From an uncultured Bacteroidales bacterium (GTDB lineage Bacteria; Bacteroidota; Bacteroidia; Bacteroidales; Muribaculaceae), in the NCBI GenBank assembly GCA_900554345.1, contig USHH01000006.1:1-24432 (forward strand): a DNA stretch of 24,432 nt. Direction: 5' to 3'. How positions within the stretch are numbered: position 1 is the first letter of the stretch; the number at the start of each line of letters is the position of its first letter. This document shows positions 1 through 7,439 of the stretch, one piece after another. The notes under the pieces were generated by a model. The model worked only from the letters and a program-made list of their open reading frames with translations, was not told the origin of the DNA and did no database searches. A program made the translations under genes and the position numbers.

Positions 1-11
1 GATATTATAGG

Positions 12-48
12 ATTATGTTCGGCAAACATAATGTTTGCCGAACATAAT
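12..48. repeat. Perfect 18-bp inverted repeat (double palindrome)
   Basis: The arm ATTATGTTCGGCAAACAT is followed by one A and then by its exact reverse complement. Each arm also contains a 15-bp imperfect palindrome, ATGTT-N5-AACAT, so the element can be read as two adjacent operator-like sites (15-29 and 31-45). There is no T-run on either side, so it is a poor intrinsic terminator. It lies about 70 bp past the panB stop codon, at the window edge, and probably belongs to the regulatory region of a gene outside the window. The protein that binds it is unknown. Confidence 0.75.
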
Positions 49-80
49 TACATATCGATGGATGCCAAGCGCCCACCTGA

Positions 81-122
81 CCCTTCACTCTTCACCCTTC
101 ACTCTTCACCCTTCACTCTTAA
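81..122. repeat. Heptamer tandem repeat abutting the panB stop codon
   Basis: Six consecutive 7-mers on the + strand alternate CCCTTCA and CTCTTCA, giving a 14-bp higher-order period; the last is CTCTTAA. On the panB strand this reads as AAGAGTG/AAGGGTG units. The panB stop codon TAA (119-121) lies in the final unit, so the tract starts exactly where coding ends. Related tracts occur at 2747-2788, 8401-8449 and 18013-18068. Confidence 0.9.
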
Positions 123-940
123 TACGACTCCTTCTCGTTGGGGAAGTCGCCGCTCTTCACGTCGTTGATGTAATGGCCCACAGCCTCCGTCATCACCTCC
201 GCGAGATTGGCGTAGCGCCGCAGGAAACGGGGAGAGAAGCCGTCGTTGAGCCCCAGCATGTCGTGCATCACGAGCACCTGACCGTCGACACCGCCGCCGG
301 CTCCGATGCCGATGATGGGGATAGTGAGCTCCTCGGCAACACGCTTCGCCAACGAGGCCGGAATCTTCTCGAGCACGATAGCGAAGCAGCCTATCTCCTC
401 GAGGAGCTTGGCGTCGGCGATCAGCTTCTCGGCCTCGGCCTCCTCGCGGGCACGCACGTTGTAGGTGCCGAACTTATTGATGCTCTGCGGAGTGAGCCCG
501 AGATGACCCATCACCGGGATGCCGGCGCAGAGTATGCGCTCCACCGACTCGCGGATCTCGGCGCCACCCTCCATCTTCACGGCCTCGGCGTGGCTCTCCT
601 TCATGATGCGGATGGCGGAGGCGAGCGCCTCCTTGCTGTTGCCCTGATAGGAGCCGAAGGGAAGGTCGACCACCACGAGAGCGCGGCTTACGGCCTTCAT
701 CACCGATTTGGCGTGGTATATCATCTGGTCGAGCGTGATGGGGAGGGTAGTGAGGTTGCCGGCCATCACATTTGATGCGGAGTCGCCCACGAGGAGCACG
801 TCGATGCCGGCCCCGTCGAGGATCTTGGCCGAAGTGTAGTCGTAGGCGGTGAGCATGGAGATCTTCTCGCCGCGCTGTTTCATCTCCGTGAGCCGCCGGG
901 TGGTGACTTTGCGGGAATTGTCGATTGTATTGGTTGACAT
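119..940 (-). CDS. panB: 3-methyl-2-oxobutanoate hydroxymethyltransferase (ketopantoate hydroxymethyltransferase)
   Basis: Transfers a hydroxymethyl group from 5,10-methylene-tetrahydrofolate to 3-methyl-2-oxobutanoate to make ketopantoate, the first committed step of pantothenate/coenzyme A synthesis; cytoplasmic (family knowledge). The 273-residue length is normal for PanB. Family landmarks seen: the metal-binding aspartates in VGDSASNV (D53) and VVDLPFGSY (D92), E124 in KMEGG, the catalytic glutamate E191 in VLEKIP, and the IGIGAG phosphate loop. The start is the ATG complementary to 938-940, placed about 45 nt downstream of the predicted transcription start. It is transcribed divergently from the exchanger gene at 1088 with its own promoter, and no other pantothenate gene is in view. 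A heptamer repeat tract begins at its stop codon. Confidence 0.97.
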   Translation of the reverse strand: MSTNTIDNSRKVTTRRLTEMKQRGEKISMLTAYDYTSAKILDGAGIDVLLVGDSASNVMAGNLTTLPITLDQMIYHAKSVMKAVSRALVVVDLPFGSYQGNSKEALASAIRIMKESHAEAVKMEGGAEIRESVERILCAGIPVMGHLGLTPQSINKFGTYNVRAREEAEAEKLIADAKLLEEIGCFAIVLEKIPASLAKRVAEELTIPIIGIGAGGGVDGQVLVMHDMLGLNDGFSPRFLRRYANLAEVMTEAVGHYINDVKSGDFPNEKESY

Positions 941-990
941 TTTGCTTTGTGTTTCGGCCGGCGCCGGAAGACGCGGGCCCGTTGCCGACG

Positions 991-1021
991 CAAAATTACA
1001 AAAAACGGATAATATGGCAAA
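991..1021 (-). promoter_or_regulatory. Bacteroidetes-type promoter for panB
   Basis: Read on the minus strand: a -33 TTTG (CAAA on + at 1018-1021), a 19-nt spacer and a -7 TAATTTTG (CAAAATTA at 991-998). This matches the Bacteroidetes TTTG/TAnnTTTG consensus and predicts a start near 984, with a leader of about 45 nt. Confidence 0.8.
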
Positions 1022-1069
1022 AAAACAAATTCTTTATCACCATGATATGGAAATGTCGCGATTTTAATC

Positions 1070-1077
1070 TAATTTTG
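1070..1077 (+). promoter_or_regulatory. -7 box TAATTTTG upstream of the exchanger gene
   Basis: TAATTTTG followed by C is a perfect TAnnTTTG box. Only a weak TATG is seen at -33 spacing (1046-1049). The ATG at 1088 is 10 nt beyond the box, so the transcript would be almost leaderless. Confidence 0.7.
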
Positions 1078-1087
1078 CAGCCTGATT

Positions 1088-2749
1088 ATGGAATGGTTAC
1101 AGAATATATTTATCGAGCACTCGCCGGTACAGGCCGTGGTCGTGCTGTCGGTGATCATAGCGGTGGGTCTCGCCTTAGGGAAGATCCACGTGGCCGGCAT
1201 CTCGCTCGGCGTCACGTGGGTGTTTTTCGCGGGCATCCTCGCCGGACACCTCGGCCTCTCGATCGATCCGGCGATGCTCGACTTCGCGGAGAGCTTCGGC
1301 CTGGCGCTCTTCGTGTATGAGCTCGGCCTCAAGGTGGGACCCGGCTTCTTCAGCTCCTTCCGCCAGGGGGGAGTGAAGCTCAACCTCCTCGGTCTGGCCA
1401 CCGTGATGCTCGGCACAGGAGTGGCAATAGGCCTCGCCTACGCCTTCAACGTGTCGATGGCCGACATGGTAGGCATCATCAGCGGCGCCACCACCAACAC
1501 GCCGGCGCTCGGCGCCGCCCAGCAGGCCCTCTCGCAGCTCGGCATCCCGGCGAGCGGCGCTGCCCTTAGCTGCGCCGTGACCTATCCCCTGGGCGTGGTA
1601 GGCGTGATCCTCGCCTTCATCGTGGTGAGGAAATGCTTTGTCAGGAAGTCGGATATCGTCGACGGGTCGCATGAGAACGACGACCACACATTCATCGCCA
1701 CGTTTCTCGTACACAATCCGGCGGTCTACGGCCTCAGCGTGAAGCAGGCCGCGGCCCTCACCGCCCCGAAGTTCGTGATCTCGCGCCTATGGCGCAACGG
1801 CGAGGTGTCGATCCCTACATCCGAAACCACCCTCGAGAAAAACGACCGCATTCTCGTGATCACCAACGACAACGACGTGCCGGCGCTCACCGTGCTCTTC
1901 GGCGAGCTGGAGAGCCGCGACTGGAACACCGGCAACATAGACTGGAACAAGATCGACAGCTCGCTCACCTCCAAGCATATAGTGGTGAGCCGTCCTGAAA
2001 TCAACGGCCGGAAGCTCGGCTCGCTCCACCTGCGCAACCAATACGGCATCAACATCACCCGCGTGATGCGCAGCGGCGTGAAGCTGCTGGCCACCCCGGG
2101 GCTCGTGCTCCAGCTCGGCGACCGGCTTACCGTGGTGGGGAAGGCGAAACAGATAGAGGCTGTGGAAAAGGTCGTCGGCAACACCGTGACCCGCCTGAAG
2201 GATCCCAATCTCGGCGCCATCTTCATCGGCCTCGTGCTCGGTCTTCTGTTAGGCTCCGTGCCGGTGATGCTGCCCGGCATCTCGGTGCCGGTGAAGCTCG
2301 GCCTCGCGGGAGGTCCGATCATCATGGGTATCCTCATCGGGCGCTTCGGCCCGCAGTTCCACCTCGTGACCTACACCACGCGCTCCGCCAACCTCATGCT
2401 GCGCGGCATCGGCCTCTCGCTCTTCCTCGCCTGTCTGGGCCTCGACTCCGGAGCACATTTCGTGGAGACGCTCACCGACGGCGACGGACTACTGTGGATC
2501 CTCCTCGGATTCATAGTCACCATAGTGCCGGTGGTGATCATGGCCATCGCCGCCATGCGTATCAACCGCCTCGACTTCGGCAGCGCCTGCGGCATGCTCA
2601 GCGGGTCGATGGCCAACCCGATGGCCCTCGACTACTGCTCGGCGACGCTTCCGGGCGACAATCCGGCCGTGGCCTACGCCACGGTCTATCCCCTCTCGAT
2701 GTTCTCGCGGGTGGTAATCGCCCAGCTCCTGGTCATCATATTCCTGTGA
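1088..2749 (+). CDS. AspT/YidE-type transporter (aspartate:alanine exchanger family) with two TrkA-C domains
   Basis: A 553-residue inner-membrane protein with two bundles of about five hydrophobic helices (residues ~8-185 and ~375-553) flanking a cytoplasmic insert with two RCK_C/TrkA-C modules (~200-275 and ~290-370, motifs LEKNDRILVIT and LQLGDRLTVVG). That is the architecture of the AAE family (AspT, YidE, YbjL). The N-terminus GLALGKIHVAGISLGVTWV and the second-half motif GSMANPMALDY are typical of the family. AspT exchanges aspartate for alanine, but most homologues have untested substrates, so a dicarboxylate or amino acid is only inferred. The start at 1088 fits the family N-terminus and lies 10 nt after the -7 box. 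A heptamer repeat tract begins with its TGA stop. Confidence 0.92.
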   Translation: MEWLQNIFIEHSPVQAVVVLSVIIAVGLALGKIHVAGISLGVTWVFFAGILAGHLGLSIDPAMLDFAESFGLALFVYELGLKVGPGFFSSFRQGGVKLNLLGLATVMLGTGVAIGLAYAFNVSMADMVGIISGATTNTPALGAAQQALSQLGIPASGAALSCAVTYPLGVVGVILAFIVVRKCFVRKSDIVDGSHENDDHTFIATFLVHNPAVYGLSVKQAAALTAPKFVISRLWRNGEVSIPTSETTLEKNDRILVITNDNDVPALTVLFGELESRDWNTGNIDWNKIDSSLTSKHIVVSRPEINGRKLGSLHLRNQYGINITRVMRSGVKLLATPGLVLQLGDRLTVVGKAKQIEAVEKVVGNTVTRLKDPNLGAIFIGLVLGLLLGSVPVMLPGISVPVKLGLAGGPIIMGILIGRFGPQFHLVTYTTRSANLMLRGIGLSLFLACLGLDSGAHFVETLTDGDGLLWILLGFIVTIVPVVIMAIAAMRINRLDFGSACGMLSGSMANPMALDYCSATLPGDNPAVAYATVYPLSMFSRVVIAQLLVIIFL

Positions 2750-2788
2750 CTCTTCAATCTTGACTCTTAACTCTTGACTCTTAACTCT
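2747..2788. repeat. Heptamer tandem repeat joining one gene's stop to the next gene's start
   Basis: Six 7-mers: TGACTCT, TCAATCT, TGACTCT, TAACTCT, TGACTCT, TAACTCT. The first three bases are the TGA stop of the transporter gene, and the TTG start of the NERD gene (2774-2776) straddles units four and five. The tract therefore fills the whole spacer, supplies the start codon and encodes the first residues of the next protein. Confidence 0.9.
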
Positions 2789-3670
2789 TTAATAATAACC
2801 GGCATCGTGGCTATCCTGGCCCTCATCGGGGGCTGGAGGCTCCATAACGCCGTGCGCGACTGGCGCATACGGCGCCGCGGACGCCGGGGGGAGAAGGAGG
2901 TGGCCGACGTGCTCCGCCGACTGCCAAGGCGCGAGGCGACGGTGGTCAACGACCTTCTACTGCCTGTGCGTCAGGATGCAACTTCTCAGATCGACCATAT
3001 CGTGGTGTCGCGACGGGGCATATTCATCATCGAGACCAAATCGCACAAAGGGCGCATCGTCGGTAGCGAGCACTCACAATTCTGGCGCCAGGAGCTCTGG
3101 AAGGAGTCGCACTCCTTCTACAACCCCCTGATACAGAACGCCGGGCATATCAAGGCACTACGCAGACTTCTTCCCGACGCCTACCACGGACTGATGGTGT
3201 CGGTGGTGGTCTTCACCGATGCCGACGAAGTGGATGTGGCCGCCGACGACATAGTCACGCCCAGACGTCTGCTCCCCGACCGGCGGCGTCGGCGCACCTT
3301 CGACCCCGAGCGGGAAGTGCGCGGCCACTGGTGGCGGCGCGGCAGGAGCGTGACGCTCGACCCCGCGAAATGGGTGATGCGCCTCACGGCTCTTTACCCC
3401 CAGCTGCGCCGACTGCCCAAGGTGCTCGGCCCCGACGAGGTGGAGGCCATCACGGAGGCCCTCTCTGAAGCCGACCTGCGGCGACGCGCCGACAGGCGCG
3501 ACCACCGGCGTCAGGCCCGGGAGGCCGCCTCGCATGCCGACGACTGCATCAGGCAAGGGATATGCCCGCGCTGCGGTGCCCCGCTCGAACGGCGCCGGGG
3601 AGACTACGGCCCTTTCCTGGGTTGCACCCGATTCCCGGAATGCCGTTTCGCATGCGGTGTGACCCGTTAA
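2774..3670 (+). CDS. Membrane-anchored NERD-domain protein with C-terminal topoisomerase-type zinc finger
   Basis: 298 residues. A hydrophobic N-terminal segment (~5-20, LIITGIVAILALIGG) is followed by an Arg-rich stretch (RIRRRGRRGEKE), a NERD domain (~35-150) and a Cys4 zinc finger (C264, C267, C284, C290) of the zf-C4_Topoisom type. The NERD core has QIDHIVVSRRGIFIIETKSHKG, with the D and E-x-K spacing of PD-(D/E)xK nucleases, so a nucleic-acid role is plausible. Family members are largely uncharacterised. An in-frame TAA at 2768 and no upstream ATG leave TTG (2774) as the natural start; GTG at 2807 is possible but would cut the membrane segment. The start lies within a heptamer repeat tract that begins at the upstream stop codon. 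Confidence 0.85.
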   Translation: MTLNSLIITGIVAILALIGGWRLHNAVRDWRIRRRGRRGEKEVADVLRRLPRREATVVNDLLLPVRQDATSQIDHIVVSRRGIFIIETKSHKGRIVGSEHSQFWRQELWKESHSFYNPLIQNAGHIKALRRLLPDAYHGLMVSVVVFTDADEVDVAADDIVTPRRLLPDRRRRRTFDPEREVRGHWWRRGRSVTLDPAKWVMRLTALYPQLRRLPKVLGPDEVEAITEALSEADLRRRADRRDHRRQAREAASHADDCIRQGICPRCGAPLERRRGDYGPFLGCTRFPECRFACGVTR

Positions 3671-3752
3671 CTTTCTTTAATAGTCAGCGGTGAACCCCGG
3701 CCGACACCGAGACGTAATAAAGGTATCAGACAACCATATAAAATTCACGACT

Positions 3753-4097
3753 ATGAGACATACCGCAATCATCCTTCTCTCCATGCTGCTCGGAGGCACC
3801 GCAGTTGTCTCGGCACGCACTGACTATCAGGTATGGCTGACCACCGACGGAGCCGGCATCATGCTCAACAGCCGGTCTGACCCGTATGGATGGAACCATC
3901 ACCGCACCTTCTTTGACTACGGCCCCGGCCCCAGGCATCCCAAGTATAAGAAACACAATAAGAAAGCATATAAGAAATACAAGAAGATGCGCAAGGAGCA
4001 GGAGAAGGCGCGCCGCAAATACTACAAGAAGCACGGCCACCGCCACGCTCCGCCGCCACCGCCCCCACCCCGCAGGCATCACCATCACGATGACTGA
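3753..4097 (+). CDS. Small secreted Lys/Tyr-rich protein with poly-Pro and poly-His tail
   Basis: 114 residues, no family recognised. It starts with a clear signal peptide (MRHTAIILLSMLLGGTAVVSA, cleavage expected before RTDYQVW). A short region with Trp and Gly follows (~22-65), then a very basic stretch rich in KK, YKK and KKY (~68-100), then seven consecutive prolines and a tail with HRH and HHHH before two aspartates. The ATG at 3753 is chosen over an upstream in-frame GTG (3690) because it gives a canonical signal sequence. The composition suggests periplasmic or surface binding of anions (LPS, nucleic acid) or of metal through histidines; this is inference only. It is followed by a strong terminator and shares no clear operon with its neighbours. 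Confidence 0.8.
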   Translation: MRHTAIILLSMLLGGTAVVSARTDYQVWLTTDGAGIMLNSRSDPYGWNHHRTFFDYGPGPRHPKYKKHNKKAYKKYKKMRKEQEKARRKYYKKHGHRHAPPPPPPPRRHHHHDD

Positions 4098-4122
4098 CAC
4101 GCCCCGGCGACAATCCCATCAG

Positions 4123-4155
4123 AAGAGGCTTCCATTTGCGAGGCCTCTTTTTTTT
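4123..4155 (+). terminator. Intrinsic terminator after the small secreted protein
   Basis: Stem AAGAGGC (4123-4129) pairs with GCCTCTT (4143-4149) across a 13-nt loop, followed by an unbroken run of T to 4155. Confidence 0.85.
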
Positions 4156-4158
4156 ATA

Positions 4159-4166
4159 TACTTTTG
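4159..4166 (+). promoter_or_regulatory. -7 box TACTTTTG for glsA
   Basis: TACTTTTG followed by C matches TAnnTTTG. It starts 3 nt after the U-tract of the preceding terminator, so terminator and promoter are back to back. The predicted start near 4173 gives a leader of about 55 nt. No good -33 box is visible because that position is the terminator stem. Confidence 0.65.
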
Positions 4167-4227
4167 CAATCCAGATACACGCTTATATAATATCCTTACA
4201 ACTCAACATCTCATTCAGCAGCTTATC

Positions 4228-5142
4228 ATGGACTATCAGAAAGTAATCGACAGGATCCACGAGGAGGTGAAGCCCTACTGGGGACGCGGCAAAGCCGCCG
4301 ACTACATCCCGGCGCTCGCCGAGGTGGATCCCCGTCAGCTCGGCATCTCCGTGGCCACGCTCGGCGGCGACGTCTTCAACGCGGGCGACACGGGAGTGCC
4401 GTTCTCCATCCAGAGCATCTCGAAGGTATTCACCCTCGCCATGGTGGCCCGCCACCTCGGGGAAGACCTCTGGCATTCGGTGGGACGCGAGCCTTCGGGC
4501 AACCCCTTCAACTCGCTGGTGCAGCTCGAATACGAGAAGGGATTCCCGCGCAATCCCTTCATCAACGCCGGCGCGCTGGTGGTGACCGACCGCCTCATCT
4601 CGCTCTATCCGAGGCCCAAGGAGGCCATCCTCGACTTCGTGAGGGCCCTCTGCGGCAACGACGACATCTACTACGACCACCGCGTGGCCCAGAGCGAGCG
4701 GGCGCACGCCGACCGCAACATGGCGCTGGCATATTTCATGAAGGACTTCGGCAACATCCACAACGACGTGGAGACGCTCATCGACGTCTACTGCCACCAG
4801 TGCGCCATAGCGATGACATGCCGCGACCTCGCCAACTCTTTCCTCGTCTTCGCCCACCGTGGCGTCAACCCCTTCAACCGCGAGAGGATACTGACCGTGA
4901 GCCAGACCAAGAGGCTCGGCGCCGTGATGGCCACATGCGGCTTCTACGACGAGAGCGGCGACTTCGCGTTCCGCGTCGGCCTTCCGGGCAAGAGCGGCGT
5001 GGGGGGCGGCATCGCCGCCTACATGCCCGGCAAGCTCTCGATCGCCGTATGGAGTCCGGAGCTCGACAGCTACGGCAACTCGCTGGCAGGCATCGAGGCT
5101 CTGGAGCGGTTTACCACCGACATCGGCTCCTCCATCTTCTGA
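4228..5142 (+). CDS. glsA: Glutaminase (serine-dependent, GlsA family)
   Basis: Hydrolyses L-glutamine to glutamate and ammonia; cytoplasmic. At 304 residues it has the size of bacterial GlsA/YbaS/YneH enzymes, which use a beta-lactamase-like fold. The nucleophile motif S-x-x-K is seen as SISK (63-66). Other family blocks are GNPFNSLVQLEYEKGFPRNPFINAGALV, NMALAYFMK and GLPGKSGVGGGI near the C-terminus. The ATG at 4228 gives the family N-terminus (DYQKVIDRIHEEV); an upstream open frame back to 3886 runs through the previous gene and its terminator and is not used. In gut bacteria the ammonia can serve acid tolerance. The separate promoter and terminator suggest a single-gene transcript. Confidence 0.96.
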   Translation: MDYQKVIDRIHEEVKPYWGRGKAADYIPALAEVDPRQLGISVATLGGDVFNAGDTGVPFSIQSISKVFTLAMVARHLGEDLWHSVGREPSGNPFNSLVQLEYEKGFPRNPFINAGALVVTDRLISLYPRPKEAILDFVRALCGNDDIYYDHRVAQSERAHADRNMALAYFMKDFGNIHNDVETLIDVYCHQCAIAMTCRDLANSFLVFAHRGVNPFNRERILTVSQTKRLGAVMATCGFYDESGDFAFRVGLPGKSGVGGGIAAYMPGKLSIAVWSPELDSYGNSLAGIEALERFTTDIGSSIF

Positions 5143-5206
5143 CCCCGCGCATGTTACATTTTCATTAAATTTTGGGCCGGAGGTGGCGGAGTCGGGATTT
5201 TTACGC

Positions 5207-5214
5207 TAATTTTG
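5207..5214 (+). promoter_or_regulatory. -7 box TAATTTTG for the two-component operon
   Basis: TAATTTTG followed by C, 26 nt before the ATG at 5240. No recognisable -33 TTTG is found at 19-22 nt spacing, which may mean activator dependence. Confidence 0.65.
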
Positions 5215-5239
5215 CGTCTCAGACAATACACCAGACATT

Positions 5240-5926
5240 ATGGCCCGCAAGATACTGATAGTAGACGACGAGGAGACCCTCTGCGAGACCCTGCGCTTCA
5301 ATCTCGAGGCCGAAGGCTACGAGACCGCCACCGCCCACAGCGCGGAGGAGGCCCTGGCCCTCGGCCCCGGCGGCTTCGACCTCGTGCTCCTCGACGTGAT
5401 GATGGAGGGGATAAGCGGCATCCAGATGGCCCGCATCATGAAGGCCAACCCGGCCACGGCCTCCGTGCCGGTGATCTTCTGCACGGCGAAAGACACGGAA
5501 AACGATATGGTGGAGGGGCTCGAGCTGGGCGCCGACGACTATATAGTGAAGCCCTTCTCCATGCGCAATGTGGTGGCGAGGGTCAGGAGCGTATTGCGCC
5601 GCTGCGACCGGGGCGCACAGAGTGTGGATCAGGAGACACCTCTGCGCCACGAGGGGCTGGAGCTCGACCCGGCGGGGAAGCGCTGCACCGTCGACGGCGC
5701 GGAGGTGAAGCTGCCGCGCAAGGAGTTCGAGATGCTGCGCCTGCTGATGTCGCACCCCGGACAGATCTTCTCGCGTGAGGAGATCCTCGACGCGGTATGG
5801 CCGGATGAGGTGGTGGTGGCCGACCGGGTGGTCGACGTCAACATAGCGCGCATCAGGCGCAAAATCGGGAAATATGCGGCTACGATAGTGTCGCGTTCAG
5901 GATATGGCTATGCGTTCGCTCCATAA
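5240..5926 (+). CDS. OmpR/PhoB-family response regulator
   Basis: 228 residues. The receiver domain (~4-120) has the acidic pair D9/D10, phospho-acceptor D52 in VLLDVMM, T82 and K104 in IVKPF. The winged-helix DNA-binding domain (~133-226) has LPRKEFEMLRLLMSHPGQIFSREEILDAVW and ends with the recognition-helix/wing block VDVNIARIRRKIG...SGYGYAF. The stop (5924-5926) overlaps the start of the kinase gene by about 20 nt, so the two are translationally coupled. The receiver resembles PhoB/PhoP more than stress-type regulators. Together with the phosphate transporter gene that would follow once the 7343-8306 insertion is removed, this makes phosphate control a reasonable inference, not a proven one. 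Confidence 0.93.
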   Translation: MARKILIVDDEETLCETLRFNLEAEGYETATAHSAEEALALGPGGFDLVLLDVMMEGISGIQMARIMKANPATASVPVIFCTAKDTENDMVEGLELGADDYIVKPFSMRNVVARVRSVLRRCDRGAQSVDQETPLRHEGLELDPAGKRCTVDGAEVKLPRKEFEMLRLLMSHPGQIFSREEILDAVWPDEVVVADRVVDVNIARIRRKIGKYAATIVSRSGYGYAFAP

Positions 5927-7385
5927 GCCCACATATTCGAAGCCCACATATTCGCAGCGGCTGTTTGTCTGGCTGCTGGGCTATTCCCTGATAATCCTCG
6001 TGGGAATGGTGTCGTTTCAGTACAGCCGCGAGAAGGCGTTCAAGACTCGTGAGCTTGACGGCAAGCTGCAGATCGTCAACGCCTATATCGCCGGGGAGCT
6101 GGAGAGCGGCGTGAGTCCGCGCGACATCGACATCAGGCGTCTCAACACCTTCGGCGACCTGCGGGTGAGCATCATCGACCGCAAAGGCAGGGTGGTCTAC
6201 GACACGTCGCTCGACACTCCGCCGGAAGGCAACCATCTGGAGCGCGAGGAGATCCGCGAGGCGCTGCTCACGGGCTCCGGCTACGACGTGCGCCGCCACA
6301 GCGAGACCACGGGAGAGACATATTTCTATTCGGCCCATCTCACTCCGGAGGGTATGGTGGTGCGTACGGCTGTTCCCTACTCCGCTCCTTTAGGCAAGCT
6401 GCTGGAGGCCGACTACGGTTTCCTGTGGGTGATGGGACTGATCATGGCGGTGATGTGCATCGCCGGTTACGCGGCCACGCGGCGCCTCGGGCAGAACGTG
6501 GAGCGGCTGAGCCGCTTCGCGAAGGCCGCGGAGCGCGGCGAGGGAATAGCGGATGAGAGCTCGTTTCCCCACGACGAGCTCGGCTCCATCTCGAGCGACA
6601 TCGTGAGGCTATACGTCAAGCTGCGCGGCGCCGTGGAGGAGCGCGACAGGCAGCACCGCGAGGCTATGCACCAGCAGCGCGAGAAGGAGCGCATCAAGAA
6701 GCAGCTCACCAACAACATCAACCACGAGCTGAAGACGCCGGTGGCGTCGGTGCAGGCGTGCCTTGAGACGATAGCGCAGCATCCGGAGATGGCTAAGCGC
6801 GAGGAGTTCGTGAGGCGCGCGCTGGCTGCCGTTGCCCGGCTCAACAGTCTGTTGGGGGATGTCGCTCTGCTCACCCGACTCGAGGACGCGCCGGGGGCGG
6901 TGGCGATGGAGCCGGTGGACCTCAGCGAGGTGGTGGCTGATATATGCGCCGACAAGGAGACGGAGGCCTCGGCGAAGGGTATGACGATCGCCGACCGGCT
7001 GCCCGCGGGCATCATGGTGGAGGGAAACGAGGGACTCATCGCGTCGGTTTTCTATAATCTGCTGGCCAACGCCATCGCCTATTCAGGCGGCACGCGTGTG
7101 GAGATCAGGAAGCTGCGCGGGGCTCCGGGGCTCGTAGGGATAGAGGTGGCCGACGACGGTGTCGGAGTGGCGGAGGAGCATCTCCCCCACCTCTTCGAGC
7201 GGTTCTACAGAATCGACAAGGGGCGCTCACGTGCGCTCGGCGGCACGGGGCTCGGCCTGGCGATCGTGAAGAACGCGATGGCCGTTCACGGCGGCAAGGT
7301 GACCGTGGCGCGGCGCCCCGACGGCGGCCTCGCCTTCACCCTCGTATTCACGATAACTAACGCCACGGTACAGACTAACCCTTGA
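5904..7385 (+). CDS. Membrane sensor histidine kinase with an altered C-terminus
   Basis: 493 residues: TM1 (~20-40), periplasmic sensor loop (~41-170), TM2 (~172-192), HAMP-like linker (~193-250), HisKA with NNINHELKTP (phospho-acceptor H274) and HATPase_c with N box NLLANAIAYS (~385-394), G1 DDGVGV, F box FERFYRID and G2 GGTGLGLAIV. It partners the regulator at 5240; the start could also be the ATG at 5910. The final 13 residues (VFTITNATVQTNP) follow an 18-bp repeat (7325-7342) whose second copy at 8289 continues in the same frame as TFRSFTET and a stop. The present C-terminus was therefore probably supplied by an inserted cassette. Catalytic motifs are intact, so the kinase should still work. 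A 15-bp tandem duplication gives KPTYSKPTYS near the N-terminus. Confidence 0.93.
   Translation: MAMRSLHKPTYSKPTYSQRLFVWLLGYSLIILVGMVSFQYSREKAFKTRELDGKLQIVNAYIAGELESGVSPRDIDIRRLNTFGDLRVSIIDRKGRVVYDTSLDTPPEGNHLEREEIREALLTGSGYDVRRHSETTGETYFYSAHLTPEGMVVRTAVPYSAPLGKLLEADYGFLWVMGLIMAVMCIAGYAATRRLGQNVERLSRFAKAAERGEGIADESSFPHDELGSISSDIVRLYVKLRGAVEERDRQHREAMHQQREKERIKKQLTNNINHELKTPVASVQACLETIAQHPEMAKREEFVRRALAAVARLNSLLGDVALLTRLEDAPGAVAMEPVDLSEVVADICADKETEASAKGMTIADRLPAGIMVEGNEGLIASVFYNLLANAIAYSGGTRVEIRKLRGAPGLVGIEVADDGVGVAEEHLPHLFERFYRIDKGRSRALGGTGLGLAIVKNAMAVHGGKVTVARRPDGGLAFTLVFTITNATVQTNP
5925..5954. repeat. 15-bp tandem duplication at the regulator/kinase overlap
   Basis: AAGCCCACATATTCG occurs twice in tandem, in frame with the kinase (KPTYS twice). 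The first copy begins inside the regulator's TAA stop. It is likely a replication-slippage duplication that lengthens the cytoplasmic N-terminus by five residues. Confidence 0.9.
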
Positions 7386-7427
7386 TTATTTAGGAAATTT
7401 GTTGTACCTTTGTGTTTGTAATACAAA
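7381..7427 (+). promoter_or_regulatory. Cassette promoter with palindromic operator at the transcription start
   Basis: -33 CTTG (7381-7384), 20-nt spacer, -7 TACCTTTG (7405-7412). The predicted start near 7419 falls inside the perfect palindrome TTTGTA-A-TACAAA (7415-7427). A palindrome there, just upstream of an antitoxin-toxin pair, is what an autorepressed operon would show. The ATG of the first gene is 12 nt further on. Confidence 0.7.
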
Positions 7428-7439
7428 TAAATAATAATC

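Noticed and set aside
12..48. Terminator for panB
   Set aside because: The stem is long, but no T-run follows on either strand and it lies about 70 bp beyond the stop.
3886..4227. N-terminal extension of the glutaminase frame
   Set aside because: The open frame crosses the preceding gene, its terminator and the glsA promoter. The family N-terminus is at 4228.
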